Assembly (NCBI GenBank): GCA_024639905.1 | Contig: JAHEGE010000005.1 | Coordinates: forward strand, 124,001 to 188,000 | DNA from: Gammaproteobacteria bacterium | GTDB taxonomy: Bacteria > Pseudomonadota > Gammaproteobacteria > Pseudomonadales > Pseudohongiellaceae | Direction of reading: 5' to 3' | Length of the DNA stretch: 64,000 nt | Part shown: positions 53,534 to 62,764 of the stretch, piece after piece | Layout of the letters: each line of letters opens with the position of its first letter | How positions within the stretch are numbered: position 1 is the stretch's first letter | The notes under the pieces: generated by a model | Databases searched by the model: none | The model's input: the letters and a program-made list of their open reading frames with translations, nothing else | What the model was told of the DNA's origin: nothing | Made by a program: the position numbers and the translations under genes

Positions 53534-54457
53534 ATGTACGCCGACTTGCACTGCCACAGCCACTTCTCCGACGGAACAGAAGCGCCCGAGAGGCTCGTCG
53601 CCCTCGCGCTCGAGAAGCAGCTAAGCCATCTCGCGCTTACCGACCACGACTGCACTCACGGCGTGGAGCAGCTCTGGCGACACCTAACCCCAAACCAAGC
53701 GCCCGTCGAGCCGGCAATCTCCTCCATCGAGCCTAATGCAGACCACGCTCCCCTGTACCTGCTCGCAGGCGTAGAAATCTCCTGCGATTGGAACGGCCTC
53801 GAAATCCATGTCGTTGGCCTATTAGAAGACCCAGCAGCAGCCGAACTGCAAACACTCCTAAGCGCTCAACAGCGAAGACGTCGAGAGCGCGTCGCGGCGA
53901 TAGCCTCCAAACTGGACAGCGCCGGCATTGCCGGGCTGAGCGAGGCTTTAGATACCCTGCCTGCTGCCGCCCTAACCCGCAGCCATATCGCCGATTTTCT
54001 CGTGCAGCGTGGAGCCTGCAAGAGTCGGGAGAAAGCCTTTAAGCATTTTCTGGGTCGGCGCGGGAAGGCCTTCGTTGCGGCACAGTGGTGCGATATACCT
54101 AGTGGGGTGGCGGCGATCCGCGCGGCAGGCGGCATTGCCGTCCTCGCGCATCCGAGCCGCTACCCGCTCACACGCAGCAAATTGATGCGGCTGCTCGGCG
54201 ACTTTCGCGACGCAGGCGGAGAAGCTATGGAAGTCAGCTGCGGCAACCTCGACCCGCTAGCCAAGAAACGCCTTATCGACCTCGCCGCCATGTTTGAGCT
54301 GTATTACTCCTGCGGCTCAGATTTCCACACACCACAGGCGCAGTGGACTGCTATCGGTAAATTCCCCAAGCTAGAACCCTCAGCCATAAAAAATGCCATT
54401 TGGGAGCACCCCAAATGGCATTCGATAGTCAGTGCTGGGCGGCGCGTGGACGCTTAA
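53534..54457 (+). CDS. PHP-domain phosphoesterase (RNase AM / YciV-like)
   Basis: A metal-dependent phosphoesterase of the PHP family; E. coli YciV (RNase AM) matures 5' ends of rRNA and degrades 3',5'-bisphosphates. 307 residues from ATG 53534 (MYADLHCHSHFSDG). PHP motifs are visible: DLHCHSHFSDGT, LTDHDCTHG, a GGIAVLAHPSRY segment and CGSDFHTP. ATG 53498 would add 12 untypical residues. The gene ends inside a hairpin that is the terminator for the convergent gene, and the stops overlap by 4 bp. Confidence 0.86.
   Translation: MYADLHCHSHFSDGTEAPERLVALALEKQLSHLALTDHDCTHGVEQLWRHLTPNQAPVEPAISSIEPNADHAPLYLLAGVEISCDWNGLEIHVVGLLEDPAAAELQTLLSAQQRRRRERVAAIASKLDSAGIAGLSEALDTLPAAALTRSHIADFLVQRGACKSREKAFKHFLGRRGKAFVAAQWCDIPSGVAAIRAAGGIAVLAHPSRYPLTRSKLMRLLGDFRDAGGEAMEVSCGNLDPLAKKRLIDLAAMFELYYSCGSDFHTPQAQWTAIGKFPKLEPSAIKNAIWEHPKWHSIVSAGRRVDA
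54387..54422 (-). terminator. Intrinsic terminator inside the 3' end of the PHP gene
   Basis: A perfect 13-bp stem AATGCCATTTGGG (54392-54404) / CCCAAATGGCATT (54410-54422) with a 5-nt loop. On the minus strand it is followed by a T-run (A-run at 54388-54393 on plus). It therefore terminates the zinc-finger gene (stop at 54454), although it codes for the last residues of the PHP protein on the other strand. Confidence 0.85.
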
Positions 54458-54843
54458 GTACGGCGCCTTAATGACGCGATGAGGCCACGAAAATAGTCGA
54501 GTAGCGTCTCGTGCTTGTAATCGGTAAATTCGCCAGCATCCATGAATACCCCATGAGCGGCACAGGCTTCGTATTCGATATGAGATTGCTTAGCGTCGTT
54601 AATTTTCTGCATCACATCGCCACAGCGCGGACATTGAATATCGCGCACGGCGTTATAGGTCTTGCCGATCTCGGGATCGCCGCTGTCGAGGAAGTCAGCC
54701 ATCCAATCACTCTTAAGTTGCTCGGCCTCCCCGTTGTCGAACCACAGGCCTTCGCAGCGTTCGCATTTGTCTATGACTACCTTACCTTGCAGGGTCTCAA
54801 CCTCGACCTCGTGCATCGATGAATTACACTTTGGGCATTGCAT
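54454..54843 (-). CDS. TFIIB-type zinc-ribbon protein
   Basis: A 129-residue cytoplasmic protein with a zf-TFIIB zinc ribbon: CPKC at 3-6 and CERC with GLWFD at about 27-35. A second ribbon-like half follows, with CPRCGDVM and ACAAHGVFMDAGEF, so the domain is duplicated. The role of such proteins is unknown. The gene has its own terminator, which lies inside the convergent PHP gene. Confidence 0.82.
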   Translation of the reverse strand: MQCPKCNSSMHEVEVETLQGKVVIDKCERCEGLWFDNGEAEQLKSDWMADFLDSGDPEIGKTYNAVRDIQCPRCGDVMQKINDAKQSHIEYEACAAHGVFMDAGEFTDYKHETLLDYFRGLIASLRRRT

Positions 54844-54941
54844 CCTAATCTCCTGAGTCGTTCTTGGTGTTTATTCTTCTTTTTCGAGCTTGATAGTAAT
54901 GGGTTTAGCTACGAAGACCAAGCCTCGTGTAACAAGTCTTA

Positions 54942-55913
54942 TCAAAAGGAGTAAGCCACACTCGCAGCTTGCAGCGTTTGCCAGTCTCCGCTCGCACAGC
55001 GCCGCAGCGCATCGATAGGCAACACGAGGATGCGGTCTGGTCGCAGCTGCTCACCCTCGTCACCCAGACCTACGAAAACCAAGGAAATACCCTGATCGTC
55101 TGCAAAACTGTTAAGCGTATCCGCGGCCGCGCAGGCGGCCTCGAATGCCTGCGCTTCCAGCAGTGCACGCTGCACGTACCAGCGCTCTTCGTAGTCGCGC
55201 TGCGCCTGCGCCAAGTCGTCTTTGAGTTCGGCCGCTCGCTGCGCTGCGGTATCCCGCAGCAGCGCCAGCCGCCCCTCTAACGCCTGCTCTATGGCCCCGT
55301 CGGACATGCTGTCCGCCAGCGCAGTCAAATTAGTGTCGAGCGCGCGATGCAGATCTGCGAGCTCGCTGCGCAATGCCAAATAACCACTGTCGTCGATGCC
55401 ATCGAGCGAACGTAGTGATTCCGCAGTTTCCTCCGCCTGTCTGAGGGCCGCTCCGACGATCAGCTCATAGTCTATCGATTGCAACTGCCGCGTCATCGCC
55501 TCTAGCATCGGATCATCTTCGGCCAGCGCTAAAGGCGCCACACTCGCGATTCGCGGCGAATCCGCTTGCGTGCCGCGCGACAGCCGCGCGAAGGGATTCT
55601 GACTGGACTGCAACTCACGCATAGTCGTTCCAAGGGTCGCTAGACTTAAGCGGCGACGGCTATTAGCGAGGGGGCTGCGAATCTCCAACGACGCGCCTTG
55701 CCCAAAAAGATAGCGCGACTGGATCGATCCAATATTCATGCCGAACAGCCCACCGGGCTTGTCGAGGCCAAGCCCCGCTTCAAGCAGATCGGAAAACCTC
55801 TCCAGCTCTCCCCTCACCCGCTCGATATCCGCCTGATCGGGCTGCGCAGACAGCGCCTGCCAGGGAAAAAATGCGAACACCAAGACACTCAGAACAGAGT
55901 TAACGCACCTCAT
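54942..55913 (-). CDS. Secreted coiled-coil protein of unknown function
   Basis: A 323-residue protein with a signal peptide (about 1-23, ending ALSAQ), long Ala/Glu/Leu/Arg-rich heptad stretches (roughly 140-260, likely coiled coil) and a small C-terminal domain (ISLVFVGLGDEG ... ILVLPIDALRRCASG). No family was recognised. The start overlaps the anti-sigma gene by 14 bp, so it is the third gene of the ECF operon. An envelope sensor or effector role is inference only. Confidence 0.65.
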   Translation of the reverse strand: MRCVNSVLSVLVFAFFPWQALSAQPDQADIERVRGELERFSDLLEAGLGLDKPGGLFGMNIGSIQSRYLFGQGASLEIRSPLANSRRRLSLATLGTTMRELQSSQNPFARLSRGTQADSPRIASVAPLALAEDDPMLEAMTRQLQSIDYELIVGAALRQAEETAESLRSLDGIDDSGYLALRSELADLHRALDTNLTALADSMSDGAIEQALEGRLALLRDTAAQRAAELKDDLAQAQRDYEERWYVQRALLEAQAFEAACAAADTLNSFADDQGISLVFVGLGDEGEQLRPDRILVLPIDALRRCASGDWQTLQAASVAYSF

Positions 55914-56595
55914 CGTAGCTCACCAAATTCGCTAGCTGCTGCAGGGAACGCACCGTCTCATAGTCTCTGCTGACGAGCTGCTCATAGCTCGAACGCACCT
56001 CCTGCAAATCCTGCTGTCGCTGCTGCTCAAAATAGCTAAATAGCTGCTGGAAACTGGCCTCACCCGCCTCTCGCGTTTGCGTCAACACGGCTTGCATAAG
56101 GGCAATATTGTTGCGGTCTTGGCGCTGTTCAAACCGCGCAACAAGCTCCTCGAGCTGCGCCTCTGGCAGCGCCGAATCTGGCGCAGAATTCGCAGAACCA
56201 AACGCCACGCTAAAGCCCGAATCCTCGAGTGTGAACTGCGTGTTAAACGCCATTAGCACGAGCATAGCGAACGAGGCAGCCGTAGGCAGCCATTGCCACC
56301 AGCCCCAATGACTGCCGCTGCGGGACGCGGGCAATACTTCTCTCGCTGCCCGCTCTCCCTGCCAACCCTCTGTCCGCGGCAAGGCGCGCAGCGCGGCCAT
56401 CCGCGCGGCGCCCCACTCAGGCAGCGCTTCTTCGCGCCAGCCCTCAAGGCCCGACGACACCTCCTGTAGGCCGGCAACCTCACTCCGACACGCTTCGCAG
56501 GTCGCGAGATGCGCGTCGAATTCGCTGCGCGCCACCGCGCCCAGTTCATCGCCGAGATACTCTGACAGGTATCGCTGTGTGTTAAGACAAGTCAT
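55900..56595 (-). CDS. Anti-sigma factor with zf-HC2 domain
   Basis: A 231-residue membrane anti-sigma factor. The N-terminal zinc-binding anti-sigma domain has the HxxxCxxC motif as HLATCEAC (29-36). A membrane helix lies near 103-121 (LPTAASFAMLVLMAFNTQF), and a periplasmic Gln/Glu-rich helical domain follows (QDRNNIALMQAVLTQTREAG). It would hold the adjacent ECF sigma factor at the membrane until an envelope signal arrives. The gene overlaps the sigma gene by 14 bp. Confidence 0.85.
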   Translation of the reverse strand: MTCLNTQRYLSEYLGDELGAVARSEFDAHLATCEACRSEVAGLQEVSSGLEGWREEALPEWGAARMAALRALPRTEGWQGERAAREVLPASRSGSHWGWWQWLPTAASFAMLVLMAFNTQFTLEDSGFSVAFGSANSAPDSALPEAQLEELVARFEQRQDRNNIALMQAVLTQTREAGEASFQQLFSYFEQQRQQDLQEVRSSYEQLVSRDYETVRSLQQLANLVSYDEVR

Positions 56596-57184
56596 AGTCG
56601 CTCTCCGATCGGTTGGCCTGCTGTTGTAAAGTTTGCAGCCGCTTTAAGGCTGCGTAGAAGCGGGTTTTCACGGTGTTGTCGGAAACCTGTTGAAGCATCG
56701 CTATCTCCTCGAAAGTCAGCGATTGAAAAATTTTTAACTCGATTACCAACCTCTGCTCGAGAGGTAATTCGGCGAGCAGAGCTTGCAGCCCATAATTAAG
56801 TTGCTGCTGCGCGAACTGCGTATCGGGCTCATGCTCACTCGCCGCTGGCCAATTCGCCTCGACTTCCTCGCTTTCCTCGCTTTCGAACCGCGCCTGCTGT
56901 ATTGGCGGCTGCCAACGCCGCACTCGGTCAACAGACTTGTTATGCACAATGCGAAACACCCAGCTGCTAAACTTCGACTCGCCTCGAAAACGCGGCAGGT
57001 TGCGAAAAACCGCGAGGAAAACCTCTTGCACGAGATCTAACGCGTCCGCTGGATTACCAGACAGGCGCAGCGCTTGATTGTAGATGCGCGTCTCGTAACG
57101 CAGCACCAACGACTCCCACGCCTGCTCCGAGCCCGCCAACGCAGCCGCAACCAGCATCTCGTCTGAGTCGATACTTTTAAGCAT
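56582..57184 (-). CDS. ECF RNA polymerase sigma factor (RpoE-like)
   Basis: An extracytoplasmic-function sigma factor, 200 residues from ATG 57184. Region 2 is intact (YNQALRLSGNPADALDLVQEVFL ordered before FSSWVFRIVHNKSVDRVRR), then an acidic linker and a region 4 helix-turn-helix (LVIELKIFQSLTFEEIAMLQ ... DNTVKTRFYAALKRL). It is followed by an overlapping anti-sigma gene and a secreted coiled-coil protein. Target promoters are not known; autoregulation is usual. A longer start at 57205 is possible. Confidence 0.9.
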   Translation of the reverse strand: MLKSIDSDEMLVAAALAGSEQAWESLVLRYETRIYNQALRLSGNPADALDLVQEVFLAVFRNLPRFRGESKFSSWVFRIVHNKSVDRVRRWQPPIQQARFESEESEEVEANWPAASEHEPDTQFAQQQLNYGLQALLAELPLEQRLVIELKIFQSLTFEEIAMLQQVSDNTVKTRFYAALKRLQTLQQQANRSESDYDLS

Positions 57185-57368
57185 AGCTGCCAAAATCGCT
57201 GCCAAACATGAGTAAGCCTTTTAAGATCCGGCGCTGCGCAGCCTCGACAGAGGGTTCACAACAGATTAGTCGCATAGCACGCGCAGAAAGTTTGCCCGCG
57301 AACCTAGAGTCGAAGATTAGCGGATAGTCACAGTAGAGAGAGGATAGACCTAGGGAGAGAATAAGCAA

Positions 57369-57394
57369 CTCCGGCGCGCAAAAGCGCGCCGGAG
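57369..57394 (-). terminator. GC-rich hairpin after leuA
   Basis: CTCCGGCGCGC (57369-57379) and GCGCGCCGGAG (57384-57394) form a perfect 11-bp stem with an AAAA loop, 29 bp after the leuA stop. No clean T-run follows on the minus strand, so it is a transcript-end hairpin of uncertain termination strength. Confidence 0.5.
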
Positions 57395-57422
57395 GCTCAG
57401 AGGGCGTCGGTGTCTTTATTGC

Positions 57423-59114
57423 CTAACCGGCGTCGCGCTGAGCAGCGTCGGCGGTTTGGGCTGCAGTTTCTTTTAGTAGCTCGCTCACCGCGCCCATTAG
57501 CGCATTGAGCGACGAGGCGATGATATCTTTACTGATGGCCACACCGCTGAAACGGCGCACACCGTATTTGAGCTGGATGTAGGTAACAGCCTCGGCATCG
57601 GCGCCCTGCCCGAGAGCATGTTCGCCGTATTCCATCACCTCAAAGTCGACGTCTAGCGCGCGCTTCAAGCCTCCAATGAAGGCATCAAGCACGCCATCGC
57701 CCTCGCCGCTCAGCTCTATAGGCTGGCCATTTAGCTCGAGCATCGCATCAAACTTTTCGCGCCCCTTGTTCTTCTGAATGCTGAAGTCCTCAAGGCTAAT
57801 CACCTTCTCACTCTTGAGATAATGCTCGTTAAACAGCGTCCAAATTGAGTCTGGCTGAATCTCGCCGCCGCTCTTTTCAGTGACGCTCTGCACCACGCGG
57901 CTAAATTCGATTTGCAGCCAGCGCGGCAACTCGAAACCGAACTTACTTGCCAGTACGTAGGCGACACCACCCTTGCCCGATTGGCTGTTCACGCGGATCA
58001 CGTCCTGATAGGTGCGACCGATATCGCGCGGATCGATCGGCAGATAGGCGATCTCCCAAGGCGCACCCTCTTCATAAATATCTAAGCATTTCTTGATCGC
58101 GTCTTGGTGGCTACCTGAAAACGCTGTAAACACTAAGTCACCGGAATACGGCTGGCGCGGATGCACGTCGATTTGGGTGCACTCGCGCACCACCGAGACG
58201 ATCTTATCCATGTCGTGCAGATCAAGCTTGGGGTCGACGCCGGCGCTGTAGAGATTCATCGCCATAACGACGATGTCCATATTGCCGGTGCGTTCGCCAT
58301 TGCCGAGCAACGTGCCTTCTACGCGCTGCGCGCCCGCCATGACGGCAAGCTCGGCAGATCCCACTGCGCAGCTGCGGTCGTTGTGAGTATGCAGGCTCAC
58401 CACGATAGATTCGCGGTTTTTGATGTGCCGGCAGAACCATTCGATCTGATCGGCGTAGACGTTTGGCGTCGCGACTTCGACTGTCGATGGCAGATTAAAG
58501 ATGATGGGATTATCTGGCGTGGGCTGCCAAACCTCGGCAACGGCGTCGCAGACCTCGACCGAGAAATCGATCTCGGTGCCGGTAAAACTCTCAGGCGAAT
58601 ACTGGAACACCCACTCTGTTTCCGGCGCTAGCTTAGCGCAGCGCTGCACCTCTTCGGCACCCGCCTTGGCGATGGCGACGATGCCCGCCTTATCGGTCTT
58701 AAACACCTTCTCACGCTGCACGACCGAGGTTGAGTTATACACGTGGAGGATCGCCCTGCGTGCACCCGTCAATGACTCGAACGTGCGCTGAATTAACTCG
58801 GGACGCGCCTGAGTTAAAACTTGAATAGTCACGTCGCTGGGGATTTTGTTCTCTTCGATGAGATAGCGGACAAAATCGAAGTCCGGCTGCGAGGCGGCTG
58901 GGAAGCCGACCTCAATTTCCTTAAAGCCAACCTCCACCAACAACGCGAACATCTTCTTTTTCTGCTCGACTGACATAGGCTCGATCAGAGCCTGATTGCC
59001 ATCACGAAGGTCGACACTACACCACCTCGGCGCCTCAGAAATCACCTGGTCGGGCCAGGTACGATCCTTGATGTCTATGGTTGTAAACGGCCTGTACTTC
59101 GTGTGATCGAACAT
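57423..59114 (-). CDS. leuA: 2-isopropylmalate synthase, long type
   Basis: Condenses acetyl-CoA with 2-oxoisovalerate, the first leucine-specific step. 563 residues, the longer LeuA type with the extended N-terminus FDHTKYRPFTTIDIKDRTWP. The catalytic barrel has the RWCSVDLRDGNQALIEPM metal motif and VSLHTHNDRSCAV. The C-terminal regulatory LeuA domain (leucine feedback) ends AVSELLKETAAQ. It stands alone, divergent from an Lrp/AsnC regulator, with palindromic AT-rich sequence between them. Confidence 0.96.
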   Translation of the reverse strand: MFDHTKYRPFTTIDIKDRTWPDQVISEAPRWCSVDLRDGNQALIEPMSVEQKKKMFALLVEVGFKEIEVGFPAASQPDFDFVRYLIEENKIPSDVTIQVLTQARPELIQRTFESLTGARRAILHVYNSTSVVQREKVFKTDKAGIVAIAKAGAEEVQRCAKLAPETEWVFQYSPESFTGTEIDFSVEVCDAVAEVWQPTPDNPIIFNLPSTVEVATPNVYADQIEWFCRHIKNRESIVVSLHTHNDRSCAVGSAELAVMAGAQRVEGTLLGNGERTGNMDIVVMAMNLYSAGVDPKLDLHDMDKIVSVVRECTQIDVHPRQPYSGDLVFTAFSGSHQDAIKKCLDIYEEGAPWEIAYLPIDPRDIGRTYQDVIRVNSQSGKGGVAYVLASKFGFELPRWLQIEFSRVVQSVTEKSGGEIQPDSIWTLFNEHYLKSEKVISLEDFSIQKNKGREKFDAMLELNGQPIELSGEGDGVLDAFIGGLKRALDVDFEVMEYGEHALGQGADAEAVTYIQLKYGVRRFSGVAISKDIIASSLNALMGAVSELLKETAAQTADAAQRDAG

Positions 59115-59250
59115 CTCTCTTCTCCTAATGTGTCAGTAATGATCCTTGTGAGATCCTCGCTGGGCGTCTGGCCTGTTTAGCCTTCTGCCTTGAGAAGCGA
59201 GAATGTGCATTGTAGGGGGTTCACCGGGGTGACTCTACTCACGATTTACA

Positions 59251-59307
59251 CTAATATCGGCTAATATTAGCTATTAACACCTCAAATAATAGATAATTAG
59301 GCTAATT
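59251..59307. promoter_or_regulatory. Candidate Lrp/AsnC operators between leuA and the regulator
   Basis: GCTAATATTAGC (59260-59271) is a perfect 12-bp palindrome. AATTAG-G-CTAATT (59295-59307) is a second palindrome with a central base, and a single CTAATAT half lies at 59251-59257. The shared CTAAT/ATTAG halves, in an AT-rich spacer in front of an Lrp-type gene, fit autoregulation and control of leuA (inference). Confidence 0.5.
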
Positions 59308-59347
59308 TGACCCTTTACAGCCAAAATAGCGTTATCGGAGCATTCTT

Positions 59348-59821
59348 ATGGATAAAATTGACCGCCGCATCCTTGCTGAGCTGCAGCGTGACGGCAATAT
59401 CACCAATCTCGAGCTTGCCGATACGGTCGGCCTGTCGCCCTCGCCCTGCGCGCGGCGCGTGAAACAGCTCGAAGAAGCGGGCGTGATTGGCCGCACCGTG
59501 ACGCTGCTCAATCCCGCCAAGCTCAACCTCAAGCTCACCGCGATTATCCAGATCAACATGGACAGACACACGCCCGAGCGCTTCGAAGAGTTTGAGCGCA
59601 CCGTGGCTGAGTTTCCGGAAGTCGTCGAATGCCTGCTGGTTACCGGGCAATCGGCGGATTACCAGCTCAGGGTGCGAGTGCCCGACATGGACGGGTATCA
59701 AGCTTTCCTGCTTAACAAAATCACGCGTATCAAAGGCGTCACCGATGTGCACTCCAGCTTCATCATGCGCGAGGTCATTCACAAAACAGAGGTGCCGCTA
59801 AATCATATGCTGCTAGACTGA
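59348..59821 (+). CDS. Lrp/AsnC family transcriptional regulator
   Basis: A 157-residue feast/famine regulator: N-terminal winged helix (MDKIDRRILAELQRDG ... LSPSPCARRVKQLEEAG) and a C-terminal RAM ligand-binding domain (about 65-145) ending in SSFIMREVIHKTEVPL. The sequence is closer to the Lrp branch (length, SPSPCARRVK recognition helix) than to AsnC. Divergent from leuA with palindromes in the spacer, so leucine or branched-chain amino acid control is likely. Confidence 0.9.
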   Translation: MDKIDRRILAELQRDGNITNLELADTVGLSPSPCARRVKQLEEAGVIGRTVTLLNPAKLNLKLTAIIQINMDRHTPERFEEFERTVAEFPEVVECLLVTGQSADYQLRVRVPDMDGYQAFLLNKITRIKGVTDVHSSFIMREVIHKTEVPLNHMLLD

Positions 59822-59853
59822 ATCACCGATTAGCCTCAACCAGGGGATAGACG

Positions 59854-60471
59854 ATGCGACTCATACTAGGCACACCGAAAACCTCAAGCTGGTCACTGCG
59901 CGCCTACTTGTCGGCGGGCGAACTCATTAACAACGCCACAATCGACTGGCGCAGTTTCGACGAACACAGCAAGCTCACAGACGCTACGGACTGTCCTACG
60001 CGGCAGGTGCCGGTGCTGTATACGGACGAGGCGCCGGACGTCGCCATAATCGAAACCTTCGCCATTTTAGAAGCCCTTGCCGAACGCGGCGGATTGCCTT
60101 GGCCGGTAGACGCTTTGCTGCGTGCACGCGCGCGCAGCCTGTGCTTGGTATTCCAGCATCACAGCGACGAACTGCGCAAACTGGTGCCAATGGATTTTGC
60201 AGACACACAGCAGATAGCGCAGGCCCCTGCGTCGCTGTACGCGTGGCTTGAAAGACTGGAAGCGGTGTTAGAGGAAGGTCGCGGTGAATATCTGTTCGGC
60301 GAGCTGTCGGCAGCAGACGCCTGGTTCGCGCCGCTAATCGCGCGCGGCATTCGTTGCCGGGCGATACATTCTGAAGCGCTTAAACGCTATGCCGCGGCGC
60401 TTAAACACACCGCGGGCTGGAGGCAATGGGCCGCACTCGTGGACGACTGCGACCCGGCTTACACCAGCTGA
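59854..60471 (+). CDS. Glutathione S-transferase family protein
   Basis: A 205-residue protein with an N-terminal thioredoxin-like GST domain (LILGTPKTSSWSLRAYLSAG, RQVPVLYTD as the cis-proline strand, and an IIETFAILEALAE helix) and a helical C-terminal domain containing the LSAADAWFAPL N-capping motif. Ser residues near position 11-13 occupy the catalytic place. Cytoplasmic detoxification is typical, but the substrate is unknown. It follows the Lrp-type gene by 32 bp and could share its transcript. Confidence 0.87.
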   Translation: MRLILGTPKTSSWSLRAYLSAGELINNATIDWRSFDEHSKLTDATDCPTRQVPVLYTDEAPDVAIIETFAILEALAERGGLPWPVDALLRARARSLCLVFQHHSDELRKLVPMDFADTQQIAQAPASLYAWLERLEAVLEEGRGEYLFGELSAADAWFAPLIARGIRCRAIHSEALKRYAAALKHTAGWRQWAALVDDCDPAYTS

Positions 60472-60485
60472 CTAAGCTTACGCTC

Positions 60486-61463
60486 TTAAGGCAGGAGACT
60501 CGCCACCGCATCACGCTCTTCGCTGAGCTCGATCTCGGTCTTGTCCATGAGGTCTTGGCTGAACGCGTTGATCTCGAGGTCTTGAACGATCGTGTACTCA
60601 CCATTGGCGCAAGTGACTGGGAACGAGTAGATCAACCCCTCTGACACACCGTAGCTGCCGTCGCTGTGAATACCCATGCTAACGATAGCGCCGTCGGTGC
60701 CAAGCGCCCAATCGCGCATGTGCTCGATAGCCGCATTCGCTGCAGAGGCCGCACTAGAGAGGCCACGCGCCTTGATGATCGCCGCGCCGCGCTGCTGAAC
60801 GGTGGGAATGAAATCGCCGGTAATCCAATCTTGATCGACAAGGCCTGTCGCCGCTGCGCCGTCTACTGTGCAGTGATGAATATCAGGATACTGAGTGGCC
60901 GAGTGATTGCCCCAGATAATCATGCTCTTCACGTCGGTACTGTGCTTGCCAGTCTTGTTGGCGAGCTGCGCCATCGCGCGATTATGATCGAGGCGAGTCA
61001 TAGCTGTGAACTGGCCCGGCTTCAGATCTGGCGCATTGCGATAAGCGATCAGCGCGTTCGTGTTGGCAGGGTTACCCACCACCAAGACCTTCACGTCACG
61101 GCTGGCGCTGTCATTAATCGCCTTGCCCTGAGCCGAGAAGATCGCGGCATTAGCTTCGAGCAAATCTTTACGCTCCATACCCGGTCCGCGCGGGCGAGCA
61201 CCGACAAGCAGGCAGTAATCGGCGTCTTTAAATGCGACATTCGCGTCGTCTGTCTGGACGATGCCAGCAACCAAAGGGAATGCACAGTCTTCAATCTCCA
61301 TAACCGTGCCGGCTAGAGCCTCGAGCGCGGGAGTGATCTCGAGCAGCTGCAGAATAACTGGCTGATCGGTACCGAGCATCTCGCCCGCGGCGATTCTGAA
61401 CAGCAGGGAATAGCTAATTTGACCGGCGGCTCCGGTGACTGCAACGCGAACTGGTGCTTTCAT
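60486..61463 (-). CDS. mdh: NAD-dependent malate dehydrogenase
   Basis: Oxidises malate to oxaloacetate in the TCA cycle. 325 residues of the cytosolic-MDH-like clade. NAD-binding loop [12 protein letters not shown] (about 10-21), substrate arginines in [26 protein letters not shown], the RLDHNRA loop and the catalytic His in [11 protein letters not shown]. All active-site residues are visible. The stop faces the GST gene 14 bp away. Confidence 0.97.
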   Translation of the reverse strand: MKAPVRVAVTGAAGQISYSLLFRIAAGEMLGTDQPVILQLLEITPALEALAGTVMEIEDCAFPLVAGIVQTDDANVAFKDADYCLLVGARPRGPGMERKDLLEANAAIFSAQGKAINDSASRDVKVLVVGNPANTNALIAYRNAPDLKPGQFTAMTRLDHNRAMAQLANKTGKHSTDVKSMIIWGNHSATQYPDIHHCTVDGAAATGLVDQDWITGDFIPTVQQRGAAIIKARGLSSAASAANAAIEHMRDWALGTDGAIVSMGIHSDGSYGVSEGLIYSFPVTCANGEYTIVQDLEINAFSQDLMDKTEIELSEERDAVASLLP

Positions 61464-61547
61464 CTTGATTTCCTATGGAGGGTTGTTTTGTTAGGTGCCC
61501 ATCATAGCAAAAACGCGCCACAGGAGCGATTGATCGAGCGCTGTCGC

Positions 61548-62582
61548 TCAAACGCCTTTGCCAAGCAGCATGGCATCGCCATAGCTGTAGAAGCGGTACT
61601 CGTTATCGATGGCTTCCTGGTAAGTCGCCATCAGGGTGTCACGGCTGCAGAAGGCACTCACGAGCATGAGCAAAGTTGACTGCGGCAAATGAAAATTGGT
61701 GATGAGCGCATCCACCGCGCGGAATTGATACCCGGGGTAGATAAAGATGTCGGTTTCGCCGCGCATCGGCGCGAGTTCGCCACCCGCGGCAGCAGTCTCG
61801 AGGCTGCGCACTGTTGTCGTGCCCACGGCGATCACGCGTCCGCCGCGTGCGCGGCAAGCTGCGACCTTGTCGCACACCTCTTGGCCGACATCGATCAACT
61901 CTGTGTGCATGCGATGGTCTTCTATGTTGTCGACCCGCACCGGCTGAAACGTGCCAGCACCGACATGCAGCGTGAGATAGGCAGTCTGCACCCCCTTCTC
62001 CGCCAGATCGGCGAGCATCTGCTCGTCAAAATGCAGACCAGCAGTGGGCGCAGCGACCGCGCCGTTCTCGCGCGCATAGACAGTCTGGTAGCGTTCCGCA
62101 TCGAATGCTTCGTCATCACGCTTGATATAGGGCGGCAACGGCATGTGGCCATGATCGACGAAAAGCGCCTCGGGCGAATCACCGTCGGCGAATTGCAGGA
62201 CATAGAAATCCCCCTGCCGCCCCACAACCTCAATCGGTGAGTGTTCGACGCCATCGATGGTGAGCTGCGTGCCGGGCTTCGAGGGCTTACTCGCGCGCAA
62301 CTGGGCGAGTACAAGATTGCCCTCCATCATACGTTCAACCATGATCTCGACTGCACCACCCGATGCCTTGTGTGCATAAAGACGCGCGGGAATCACCCGC
62401 GTGTCGTTAAACACGAGCAGATCGCGTTCGTCGACAAGCGACAGGAGGTCGGCAAATCCACGGTGGGTAATTTGGGAGGTTTCTGCATCCAAACACAGCA
62501 GCCTACTCTCGCGGCGGCGCTCGGCTGGATAATGCGCGATAAGGCGCTCGGGCAGGACAAAGTCGAAATCGGATAGTTGCAT
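61548..62582 (-). CDS. queA: S-adenosylmethionine:tRNA ribosyltransferase-isomerase
   Basis: Makes epoxyqueuosine in tRNA, the penultimate step of queuosine synthesis, by transferring a ribosyl unit from SAM. 344 residues, starting [20 protein letters not shown], with [12 protein letters not shown], the [16 protein letters not shown] core and [13 protein letters not shown]. The length is standard. Unlike E. coli, no tgt/yajC genes follow; it is alone next to mdh. Confidence 0.96.
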   Translation of the reverse strand: MQLSDFDFVLPERLIAHYPAERRRESRLLCLDAETSQITHRGFADLLSLVDERDLLVFNDTRVIPARLYAHKASGGAVEIMVERMMEGNLVLAQLRASKPSKPGTQLTIDGVEHSPIEVVGRQGDFYVLQFADGDSPEALFVDHGHMPLPPYIKRDDEAFDAERYQTVYARENGAVAAPTAGLHFDEQMLADLAEKGVQTAYLTLHVGAGTFQPVRVDNIEDHRMHTELIDVGQEVCDKVAACRARGGRVIAVGTTTVRSLETAAAGGELAPMRGETDIFIYPGYQFRAVDALITNFHLPQSTLLMLVSAFCSRDTLMATYQEAIDNEYRFYSYGDAMLLGKGV

Positions 62583-62685
62583 GGCGCCGAAGTTTACGCG
62601 CTCCCGCGCGTGCCTGCCAGAGGAGCGATGCCTTCAACGCCGCCGAAGAGCAAGCCTGTCACCGACATCAACACGCATTATCGCA

Positions 62686-62713
62686 TTGCGCGACAAGCGC
62701 GAGCTGCTATACT
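62686..62713 (+). promoter_or_regulatory. tRNA-Leu promoter
   Basis: TTGCGC (62686-62691) and TATACT (62708-62713) separated by 16 bp, followed by a GC-rich TCGCGCC stretch like a stringent discriminator, about 50 bp upstream of the tRNA. Confidence 0.6.
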
Positions 62714-62764
62714 TCGCGCCTCAAAGACTCCGTTCGCGGCTCAACTCAGCGCAACGCTCTCTGT

